DNA of 64,000 nt from NCBI GenBank assembly GCA_037349105.1, contig JAYJMM010000122.1, positions 1,798,001-1,862,000 of the forward strand, in the 5' to 3' direction. A program made the position numbers and the translations under genes. The notes beneath the pieces were generated by a model. The model worked only from the letters and a program-made list of their open reading frames with translations, did not search any database and was not told where the DNA came from. The stretch is from Limnomonas spitsbergensis. Lineage: Eukaryota > Chlorophyta > Chlorophyceae > Chlamydomonadales. How positions within the stretch are numbered: position 1 is the first letter of the stretch; each line of letters opens with the position of its first letter. Positions 1-11,300 of the stretch are shown here, piece by piece.

Positions 1-730
1 TTGCAGGCAATGCAAACAGCCGGGGGAGCCGGCCAGTGCCTCTTCATCTCCTGGAAAGGTGGGGTTGCATCTTACCTCAGCAGCCTAGCAGAATTGAAGG
101 GACTGGGCAGTGCTGACAGAGGTCTCTCACCTGCTGCCTGTTGCGGCATCAACGGCAACGTGCACAGAGCCAAACGCCCCTTTGCCAATGTGTTCTGCCA
201 AGGTGTACCGCTTTGAAAAGTCCCTGGGTCGAGGGGCATGAGGTCAGGAGAGCAGCAGGTGTGGGGGTCTGGAGGGGCAGTGGGGTCTGCTGTGCAAATT
301 GGAAACTCTGCCTCTTGCGGCTTGAAACGCTGTGCGAAGTCACTTTTGGTCTGGTGAGAGGACTGAGGGGGGTAGGAGGGGCAGGAGAGGCTGCTATGTG
401 CACTGGAAGCCCTGACAGGGGGCAAAAATTTGACAAGACCCTGTGCGCCATGTGAGAAGGCAGAGGAGGGCAGGAGGGGCAAACTGGAAATGACCTCTGG
501 CAGCGTTCAAAACCCCCTGCCAACCATGTGTGTGGGGGGGGGAAGAGCCGCAGAGGCGGCTGTGTGCGCTGAAAGCTATGTCCAAGACAGCACAAACCGC
601 TTTGAGGGGTCCCTGATTGGATGGCGGAGGAGGTCAAGAGGGGCAGGAGCGGCAGGAGGGGCTGCAGAGGCGGCTGTGCGCACTCGAAATATGGCCCTGG
701 CAACGTGCAGTACCGTGCTGCACACCTCAG
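1..730. repeat. degenerate tandem repeat of about 105 bp
   Basis: Roughly six diverged copies of a G-rich unit follow each other. Recurrent landmarks are CGCTTTGA..GTCCCTG, AGGAGGGGCAGGAG and GAGGCGGCTGTGYGC, for example near 205-260, 355-400, 450-480, 545-565, 598-625 and 640-680. No reading frame with a recognisable product runs through it. It may continue left of the window. Confidence 0.55.
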
Positions 731-2325
731 GCCTTCAAGGCAATTCTGCGATTGAGTCGGCAACCTTTCGTACCAGGAATCCCGAATATATAAATCCGAC
801 CCAGGAACCACACCTCAGACAGCACGGAATTCTCATGCCATACCGTGTCCTGCGTTACTGTACCTGGCCCCCTTAGCACCATGCTCCATACCACTGTGCC
901 CCGGTCGCTTGATCATGCACTCACTTTTCAAACCCAAACTCTTTTATGGCTGGCAGCTCTGTCCTGGAGAGTGATGCCGGAGGAGAAGAGGGCGAGGATG
1001 GCAAGGCCGAATCCGACATGGCAGCCAGGCATGTTCGATGGGCTGTACATTTCCACTGGGCACCCGGATCCGAGGATCCCGTCTGCCAATCTGTGGCTGC
1101 TAGGCTGGAAGATCTACAGTATAGACAAGTTGAACTTAAGAGTCACCTTCTGTTTTACTATAGGGATCCAGTTGAGCCAGGTCCCTCCAGAGCGTGAAAA
1201 TCTACCACCTGACCGTTTGACGCTTAGTCTTGCCACCAAAAAAGCAAGTGCTCGGGCGATCTCTCCTCACCCTATGGCTCGGTGCATGGCTAACGTTTGC
1301 ATGGCTACAGTATGCATGAGTCAGCATGACACAGGGTGCTGCGCGGGCTCTCAATGCGCACCTTAATGTCGTCTGCGGTGCACCAAGGGGCTCAAGATGG
1401 ATTTTTGAACGTCTGTGGCTCATTGCTGTGCCGTGTCCAAGGACCGCTCTGCCATGCACGACGCCCGAAGTGATACGCCTTCGGGCTGAGGCAGATTTTT
1501 TCAGAGTGGCGTGGGAGACCAATGGGAGGGACATGTTCAGGGGGCTCGCTCGGACTGGCAGACAGGCCAGAGCAGCGGTGGCCCTTAGTAGGGCTGTTGG
1601 GCAGGAAGGGGGCATGAGTTGCAATCGGGCAGATGCCAATTTTGAGGATTTGGGTTTCGGCCTGAAGAGGCACCTGTGCTCCCAGCTGACAGGTACGGTA
1701 AGCCGGTCTGTGACGACCTTGCCGTGTAAGGTTGTCAGCTTTATATGAGGGATTGCTTCTGAAATTATTCGCAATTGCTCTAGGAGTCCTCGTAGCCGAT
1801 GGTTTTGCTTCTGCTGCTTCAAGGAGCTGCGTGGAAAGCGAAATCCCGCTGATCTCACTCGAGGTTTGTTCGACGAATCTAGAAATCGGTTGCGAGTCGG
1901 TTCACTTCCACGTCGTCGTGTCGCCCAAGGGCCAATGCTGTTGTTGCACAGCTTCGGTAGCTCGCGCATCTTTCTGAACCCGGCAAACTACCCAAGCTTG
2001 ACGAGGAATCCGGGAGTGGAACACTTGAGCGGCCTGCCATTTCGGCCGGAGGAGGAAGAACTTCGAAAATGCGCATGTCTTACCCATTTTTTTGTCATGG
2101 TCATTGATTTCTGGCAAACTTCGTGACCGTTTAGAAGATACTACTGCTTTTATAAAAATACCAGTCCTTGTCCTCCTCCCCTGGCTCGTGGCAAAAGGGG
2201 TGGGGCAATTTCTGTCGTCAACGAGCGGGGCAGCACTTGGCTTAACACTCGAGCGTGTGGAAATCGCTCGCTGATAGACTGAATTAGCGCTGATCTCATC
2301 GCAATCCAGCCGAGAATAGGAAGAG
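731..2325. other. upstream non-coding DNA
   Basis: No exon-like open segment or recognisable protein was found on either strand. It probably holds the promoter and 5' untranslated region of the ankyrin/U-box gene that starts at 2326. Confidence 0.5.
2151..2160 (+). promoter_or_regulatory. possible TATA box
   Basis: TATAAAAATA lies 166 bp upstream of the ATG chosen for the ankyrin/U-box gene. Position and composition suit a TATA element, but the transcription start is unknown, so this is inference from the motif alone. Confidence 0.35.
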
Positions 2326-5300
2326 ATGGGGAACGCTTCATCGGAGCTGCAGCACATTGCAAATGCTTTGAGCGGACTGAGTGGCGAGGAGAGCAAGTTC
2401 CTCGAAGCTGTTTACAACGGCAAGATCATAGTAAGGAAACTCATGCAACGCTACTTGTCATCCTCGTTAATCGTGCTGCTCACGCACCCCCCCTGCCTTA
2501 GTACCTCATTGCTGCCGCTCCTTCGAGGAACTATGCATTTGATACCGTCATTTATTTGTTAAGTATATGAATCAAAGACTGGTGTCCGCGTGGGCTACGT
2601 CAGCATAGCCAGAGCCATGCCACTTGTTGGTCATGTCCAAACATGGACTCGTGCCTCTTGGGATGGGTACCTTCCTGCTATTGTCTTTCACACAATATGA
2701 CGTATCCAACTATTATACATGACCCTTCCACCCGGGTATGCGCCTGCCTCCCATGCAAATATTTCCTTCCATGCGCAAACCTTCCACCCATGCACCAACC
2801 TGCCTCCCATGCACAAATCTGCCTCCCATGCACAAACCTGCCTCCCATGCATGAACCTGCATCCCATGCACAGACCTGCATCCATGCATGAACCTGTCTC
2901 ACATGCACAAGCCTGCCTTCCATGCATGAACCTGCATCCCATGCACAAACCTGCCTTCCATGCATGAACCTGTCTCCCATGCACAAACCTGCCTCCATGC
3001 ATGAACCTGCCTCACATGCACAAACCTGCCTCCATGCACAAACCTGTCTCCCATACACAAACCTGCCTCCCATGCATGAACCGGCCTTCCATGCACAAAC
3101 CTGCCTCCCATGCACAAACCTGCCTCCCATGCATGAACCCGCTTTCCATCCATGAACCTGCCTTCCATGCATGAACGTGCCTCCCATGCACAAACCTGCC
3201 TCCCATGCATGAACCTGCCTCCCATGCACAAGCCTGCCTTCCATGCATGAACCTGCCTCCCATGCATGAACCTGCCTTCCATGCATGAACCTGCCTCCCA
3301 TGCACAAAACTGCCTTCCATGCATGAACCTGCCTCCCATGCACAAAACTGCCGTCCATGCATGAACCTGCCTCACATACACAAACCTGCCTCCCATGCAC
3401 AAAACTGCCTTCCATGCATGAACCTGTCGCCCATACACAAACCTGCCTCCCATGCACAAACCTGCCTCCCATGCACAAACCTGCCTCCTATGCACAAACC
3501 TGCCTCCCATGCACAAAACTGCCTTCCATGCATGAACCTGTCGTCCATACACAAACCTGCCTCCCATGCACAAACCTGCCTCCTATGCACACACCTGCTT
3601 GTCTTGGGGATCAGGCCACAGGGCTCACTTATGCATTTTCACAGCAGCAAATCACACATGATACTTGTGCGTCCTGTTCACGCTGACCGGCGGATTCAAG
3701 CGAGGCCCATGCGTGGATGCGACGATGCAACACCCATAGCGCATGCTGTGTGTCCTCATGTATGTCCTTTATGTGACAGTATGAGAATGGGGTCGTGTCG
3801 CGCATGGCCTATTTTTGTGCCCCAGCCCTGAGACATTTTGATCCTTACTCTCAGCCGCATGCCCTGCATAATGCACAGGTGTCGAAGGTGTGCTCCCTTG
3901 GACCCTAACCCTCTATAATGCGCCCTCACACTGTCAGGCTATCAAATGTCTGCTTGACTGCTCCCTACCCTTTTTCTCGAACCTTTTATTGTGTGCACTA
4001 GCACTGCTAGGCCGTCAAGTATCTGTTCCTTTGGACCCTAACCCTCCATTATATGCACTCACACTGCCAGGCTGTCAAATATCTACTCCCTTGCCTCCAA
4101 ATCCCCTAACCCTCCACTCTTTGCCCTCACACTGCTAGGCTGTCAAGGAGATGCTCAAATCGAATCCGAACGTCATCTATGCACGCACCAAGGAGTGGGA
4201 GAATGCCTGGCATGTTGCTGCAATGGCGGGGAGTATGGATGTGAGTGTGAGGAAGGAAGTGAGAGAACGCCTGTCATGTTGCAGCAATGCCTGGCACGTT
4301 GCAGCATTAGCGGGCGAATGTATGTGAGTGTGAGGAGGGTTGAGGCTAGATTGGGGGTCGCCAGGCTTGACTTATTTGGCCTGTGGAATGTTGATGGGAA
4401 GTGGGTTAACATTGTACAATCAGGCAGGTGGGGTTTATTAGGGCTGACACATTCAAGATACTGAATGTGTGGGGGATGCATTGTATTTCTCTGTCTCCAA
4501 CTGCAGCATGAAGGCATGCACACTGCGCAGATGCTCCTACAGCGATCCAGAACATTCCAGCAGCAGCCTTTTGCCTTGAAACGACCGCATGCCATTCTGC
4601 CCCCTCCCTCTTGCCCTGAAATTACGGTATGCTGCTTCTGCCCCCCCTCTCTTGCTCTGAGATGGTCGCTTGCCATCTCGCCCCTCCCTCTTACCCTAAA
4701 ATGATGGCATGCCATTTTGCCCTTCCGGTCTCCAGATGCTGGAGGCGTTACATCGGCTGGGTGAGGGCGGCAGCCGTAAGCCTCTGCCCGGGGAGGAGCC
4801 TCCTTTCAGGGCAAAGACCAAGAAGGCGCTGACGCCGCTGATGCTGACCGTGCAGCAGGGTCATGAGCTGGCCATGCAGTTCTTGCTTTCGGTGAGGGTG
4901 CATGTGCTTTCGGTGAGGGTGCATGTGCTTTCCGTGAGGGTGCATGTGCTTTCGGTGAGGGTGCATGTGCTTTCGGTGAGGGTGCATGTGCTTTCGGTGA
5001 GGGTGCATGTGCTTTCCGTGAGGGTGCATGTGCTTTCGGTGAGGGTGCATGTGCTTTCGGTGAGGGTGCATGTGCTTTCGGTGAGGGTGCATGTGCTTTC
5101 GGTGAGGGTGCATGTGCTTTCGGTGAGGGTGCATGTGCTTTCGGTGAGGGTGCATGTGCTTTCCGTGAGGGTGCATGTGCTTTCGGTGAGGGTGCATGTG
5201 CTTTCGGTGAGGGTGCATGTGCTTTCCGTGAGGGTGCATGTGCTTTCGGTGAGGGTGCATGTGCTTTCCGTGAGGGTGCATGTGCTTTCGGTGAGGGTGC

Positions 5301-8300
5301 ATGTGCTTTCGGTGAGGGTGCATGTGCTTACCGTGAGGGTGCATGTGCTTTCCGTGAGGGTGCATGTGCTTTCCGTGAGGGTGCATGTGCTTTCGGTGAG
5401 GGTGCATGTGCTTTCGGTGAGGGTGCATGTGCTTTCGGTGAGGGTGCATGTGCTTTCCGTGAGGGTGCATGTGCTTTCGGTGAGGGTGCATGTGCTTTCG
5501 GTGAGGGTGCATGTGCTTTCGGTGAGGGTGCATGTGCTTTCCGTGAGGGTGCATGTGCTTTCGGTGAGGGTGCATGTGCTTTCGGTGAGGGTGCATGTGC
5601 TTTCCGTGAGGGTGCATGTGCTTTCCGTGAGGGTGCATGTGCTTTCCGTGAGGGTGCATGTGCTTTCGGTGAGGGTGCATGTGCTTTCCGTGAGGGTGCA
5701 TGTGCTTTCCGTGAGGGTGCATGTGCTTTCGGTGAGGGTGCATGTGCTTTCCGTGAGGGTGCATGTGCTTTCCGTGCGCCTTCACGGGTGCTTCCAGGGA
5801 GGTTGTAGGTTCTTCAAATCATCGCTGCTTTGCTTAGCACATGCTCAGTACGCTGCTTTGCAAGCAGCACATGCTCAGTGACGCATATAAGCCTAACAGC
5901 GATACGCATGCACTGCTGAATCTTAGGGATAGGTGTGCGCAGCTGCATTATTGAAATGACGCCCCGCGTACTGGTGTATGAGCTTGTCCTGCTGAATGAG
6001 CGCTGGTGGGTCAGTTGCTTCTTGGGTCATTTGCTTCTTGGGTCAGTTGCTTCCTGGGTCAGTTGCTTCTCAGTGTGCCCTAATCCTCTATTGAAGGGCC
6101 TTGTTCAAAAGGACCACTTCAAGAGACCAGGAGGATAACAGTGGGGGAATGTAACTGGCCTAAAAATATGCCGCGACATGCCTCTGTTACTCTGTGTATA
6201 GCTGAAGTGTGGACGAAGTGTGGACAAAGCATAGGATGCTTGGGCGCTGACCTGACTGACTGGGTCCAGGGGGAATGGTCTGCTGCTGGCCAGCGCGCTC
6301 TGCTACTTTCAATTGCACGTACTTCTGTACTGCTGACATGTTTTGCTGTGCTGCTGGCAGGTGGGTGCGGATATCAGGAACACAGATCTGTATGGCAACA
6401 CCTGCGTGCACTACGCGGCGTTGTCAGGCAGGGTTAAAATCCTGGAGATGCTTTTAATCCAGTAGGTGGTGCGTGGATTTGGGAGAAAAGCGCTGGGTTT
6501 CGGAGGGTGCGTGTTTCTAATCCAGCAGGTGGTGCGTGGATTTTGGAGGGAACCCCTGACTCTTGCAGGGTGCATGCTTGTGTCATGGCCAGGACAGAGG
6601 TGATGTTCAGTACACATGGTATGATCCTGAGGGTACGACCGTGATGTTTTTTCTCACATACGACTGATGAGGCCCTGTCGGCAGCTGTGTGCATCACTGC
6701 TGTGACACCGGCAGCAGGTCAATGGCATTACACCTCTGGGCCCTGCCCTGCTGTGACACCGGCAGCAGGTCAATGACATTACACCTCTGGGCCCTGCCCT
6801 GCTGTGACACCGGCAGCAGGTCAATGGCATTACACCTCTGGGCCCTGCCCTGCTGTGACACCGGCAGCAAGTCAATGACATTACACCTCTGGGCCCTGCC
6901 CTGCTGTGACACCGGCAGCAGGTCAATGACATTACACCTCTGGGCCCTGCCCTGCTGTGACACCCGCAGCAAGTCAATGACATTACACCTCTGGGCCCTG
7001 CCCTGCTGTGACACCCGCAGCAGGTCAATGACATTACACCTCTGGGCCCTGCCCTGCTGTGACACCGGCAGCAGGTCAATGACATTACACCTCTGGGCCC
7101 TGCCCTGCTGTGACACCGGCAGCAGGTCAATGACAGTACACCTCTGGGCCCTGCCCTGCTGTGACACCGGCAGCAGGTCAATGGCATTACACCTCTGGGC
7201 CCTGCCCTGCTGTGACACCGGCAGCAAGTCAATGACATTACACCTCTGGGCCCTGCCCTGCTGTGACACCGGCAGCAGGTCAATGACATTACACCTCTGG
7301 GCCCTGCCCTGCTGTGACACCCGCAGCAAGTCAATGACATTACACCTCTGGGCCCTGCCCTGCTGTGACACTCGCAGCAGGTCAATGACATTACACCTCT
7401 GGGCCCTGCCCTGCTGTGACACCGGCAGCAGGTCAATGACATTACACCTCTGGGCCCTGCCCTGCTGTGACACCGGCAGCAGGTCAATGACAGTACACCT
7501 CTGGGCCCTGCCCTGCTGTGACACCGGCAGCAGGTCAATGACATTACACCTCTGGGCCCTGCCCTGCTGTGACACCCGCAGCAGGTCAATGACATTACAC
7601 CTCTGGGCCCTGCCCTGCTGTGACACCCGCAGCAGGTCAATGACATTACACCTCTGGGCCCTGCCCTGCTGTGACACCGGCAGCAGGTCAATGACATAAA
7701 ACCTCTGGGCCCTGCCCTGCTGTGACACCCGCAGCAGGTCAATGACATAACACCTCTGGGCCCTGCCCTGCTGTGACACCGGCAGCAGGTGCAATGCCCT
7801 TCAAGAGACCTCCTTGGGTTCTTCCCTGTTGGCCCCCTTGCCTTGAATCCCCTCACAGCAAATGCTGGAGAGATTGGTGTCAATGACGCCATTTAATGGG
7901 ACGTGACACCTCTATACGCCAGGCGCAGAGAGAATCTCTCTTCAACTGCGGCCCCCGCTCCCATGGCATGCACCCTCAAGGCCAATGCCGAAGACATGGG
8001 TATCAAGGATGCCATCACATGAGGCAGGGACAGGTGGAAACATCAGGCGCAGAAATAATGTCCATGTTGATCGAATTCTCCCATGCCCCCCTCAGGGCAA
8101 ATGCTGAAGATATGGGCATCAAGGATGCCATCAAATGGGACGGGGACACTTTTAAACGCCAGGGCCAGAAGGGTGGCAAGTTGGGGGTCAACAAGCTCAC
8201 CGCGGACTTGGAGAGGATTAGGTGGGTGGCTGATAAGCTCATGGGCTTAGGTCATGGTGCAGGCCACGTTGCTGGAGCAAGTCGGTGGTCACAAACAAGG

Positions 8301-11300
8301 TCACTTGCAGAGCTGGGAGGATTAGGCGGGGCTGGCGGGCCGCTTTTTTTTTCATTTCATCACACAAGTGTGAGAGGCTAAAAAAAGGGCAGGATGCTTG
8401 GGTATCTGATGGGCTGATGGGTGGGATCAGCTTGAAGAGTAAAAGGAAAGTGAGGTCGACTTCAACTGCCGGTATCTTGCGATGACCACACAAGTCTTCA
8501 CACTAGCCCTGCTTGCCTGCCGGTGCATGAATCCTCCAATCAGGAAGGTGCTCGGTATGTAGGAGATGAGGTAGGAGGTATCTCTGAAATCATATATATT
8601 TCTTCACAAATGCCGTCGCTAAAACATGCTCATGTTACATATTTAAATGTCTATGAGGTGCATTTTTTTTACGTTTGCTGAGTGCCAGTGAAATTGCAGG
8701 GCAGCGTTTCCTTTAGTGAGCAGTAGGCCACCTTTGGGGGGAGGCTGCCAATGGGGGGTTTCGGAGGGGGCCAAAATTGAATACGGCCAGTGAGCCATGC
8801 AGCATGGCGTACCCAGTTACTGCGCCAGGCTTCCCCGGCCACACGCCATGATGTAGCTGAATTGTAGCTGAAGCAAGCTGGGATGCTTCCTGTTGCAGGG
8901 AGGGCGCTCGGCAATTTGGAGACAAGCTAGGGGACGCGGCGCGGCAGTTGGGGGCAGCCGCTGTAGCTGGTCTCGGAGCGGAAGTGCATCACACGGGCAA
9001 GGCCAAGGGGAGGTAAGCAGGCAATGTGCTGTCCAGGTTGATCAAATGCACTTGAAGTGGACACATTGCGATTTGTGGTAGGCTCTCCGGAGTCTCTGGA
9101 CTACTGATGAAGGTTTCTGGACTTAAAGCAGAGGTTCACAACACGGGCTATGGAAAGACCAATTTGGTTATCCATGCACGGGCTAGGCTCAGAGAGGGCA
9201 AGTGTGGAATTTGCGGTCCAGGCATGAATACTCTTCAAGGCTGCACAATATGGTTCTTGCCTTCTTGGCCTGCTCCCACTACCCTTGGAGGGTGAATGCT
9301 GGGCATGGTGATGCTGAATCAGCCCCTCAGGCCCTCACCCTTCACCTGTCGTGCTGCACCCATCTCTCCCCCAACCCTTCACCTGTCGTGCTGCACCCAT
9401 CTCTCCCCTCACCCTTCACCTGTCGTGCTGCACCCATCTCTCCCCTCACCCTTCACCTGTCGTGCTGCACCCATCTCTCCCCTCACCCAGCTCTTTCTTT
9501 ACCTTTCACCCACCTCATCCCTCGGTCTCCTCTCCTCTCACCCCTCGCCCCACCCACCGCTTGCATCTTCCTCATGAACATGCAATTTGCCACATGTCAG
9601 GAGTGGCATCAGGAGGCAGTACGGTATACACAGCAGGATATACGGTATTGCCTTATGTGAACAAGTGTGGAAAAGTGTGGTTTGTGTGGACAAGGGTCTC
9701 GTCATGGATCTCCATGCTGATACTGCTGATCATGCAAGGGCTCGCTTTTACTGAAAACATACATGAAAAGTCTTCAACCTTGGTCATACTTCTAATTCCC
9801 TTAAGTCAGCAGGTTTAGCGGCAACGTCATGATTTTTGCCCGAGAACATGGACTGCAATTTATGTTTGCAGGTTTGCCGAGATGAAGAATGAAGCTGGCT
9901 TGCAGCCAATCCATTTTGCAGTGTGGGGTGGAAGCTTGGATGCAGCCAAGGTGGGAGGGGGGGGGGGGAAGTGAAGAGGAGAACAAATAGTGGGTTGACA
10001 GTGAGACGGAAAAGTGAAGGAGCAGGAGGGTTTGTGGGGCATGCAGAGTGGTTGATTTGGAATAAAAGGGGAGGTGAAAAAGGCATTTGGGTTCAGGTAC
10101 AGGTCGATAAACCTATGCAGACATGTCGTCTTCCGCCATCAAAACTGCACCTTTCAAATCCTCGAAAATATACGCCCATTCCAATATTACGAGCTACGTT
10201 TAACGCCTGAATAAGACAAGATTTTGAATACCTGCTATTGGTTAACCCTGGACACGCACTCTTATCACACTCACACACACAATGCCTCTGCCTTCCCCGC
10301 TCCATCCCACCTCCCCTCCACCTGCCCTCCCGGCCCAGGTGTTGTTCCACTACAAGGCGCAGGTGGGCGCGTGTAGCAAGGCCGACAGTGTGGCCGCCGT
10401 GACCTGCAACGGCGGCTCATGCACCATGCACCTCGCAGCGCTCCGCAACAACGAAGAAATGGTCAACCTGCTGTTGGAGCAGCATGTTAAGGTAATGCCA
10501 TGATGCCAACACAAACCATGGAAGCGCAGAAAAAGGGAATGCAGCATGGTGAAATGGTCTGTGTGCTTCTGAAGCAGCATGTCAAGGCCATGCATCGCTT
10601 TTATAATGCTATCCTATTGACATGTCCAAAATAAAAATGTCGTCATGCATTCATGCCCAGATACAAAATGTGAGCACACAAAATGGATATGTAGCACCGT
10701 TGAAATGATCCACTTGCCGCTGGAACTGCATGTCAAGTTCATGCTGTATTGCCCAGATGGATCTCGGGAGCATACAAAAAGGAAACGCAACAACGTTGAA
10801 TTGATCATTATGTCAAGTTCCTACTGGCATGCATAAACAAGCTATGCGAGTGCATCAAATAAAAATGCCAGCTGCGGTGGCCTAAGCCGCCAGGGTGCCT
10901 CTTCAGGGTATTCTGGAGCCAAGAAGCTGGCCGGACGCTAGCCTAGTTGCCAGTGGCCACTCGCCAGCAATCCTCTCACCACATATCACCCGGGCAGGAA
11001 CAAATGCATCACCCACCTACCATTCCAACGGCCTTCCCAACCAACTCACCCAGCATCCCATGTCCCGCACCAACTGCTGCTCGAATCTCCTCAGGAGGTT
11101 ACTGATGTCACGGTGGAGTGGTTGGACGCCCACAAACACCAGCACGGGTGCATGACCCACCCACCTGCCCAACTGCTGTAACTCACCAACCGCCATTCGA
11201 ATCTCCACAGGAGGTTGCGGACCTCACTGCGGCCGCACACGACGACCCTCGCACCATAAAGGACGATTATGGATTCACACCTTTCCAGCTGGCGCGCAAC

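Noticed and set aside
2678..3831. Cys/Met-rich open frames (GRQVCAWEAGSCMGG type)
   Set aside because: They are translation of the 19-bp minisatellite, without non-repetitive coding sequence or splice context.
4507..4628. Possible ankyrin exon HEGMHTAQMLLQRS
   Set aside because: It has an acceptor, but the join from exon 2 directly to 4736 gives a perfect ankyrin sequence (AAMAGSMDMLEAL). The segment is part of acceptor-like repeats.
4709..5881. Long open frames across the 21-bp repeat on both strands (VRVHVLS and GKHMHPHR types)
   Set aside because: The period is a multiple of three and stop-free, so open frames are expected by chance. Only the exon 4736-4891 part is kept as coding.
6654..7892. 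Long open frames in the 51-bp repeat (CRCHSRAGPRGVMSL, SMTLHLWALPCCDT)
   Set aside because: They are products of a 17-codon period and lie within an intron between ankyrin exons.
7866..7915. Idea that the 51-bp minisatellite arose from the decayed exon 5 copy (shared GTCAATGAC and ACACCTCT)
   Set aside because: The longer match is to the dispersed repeat ends near 44.85 and 62.08 kb, so origin from a mobile element fits better.
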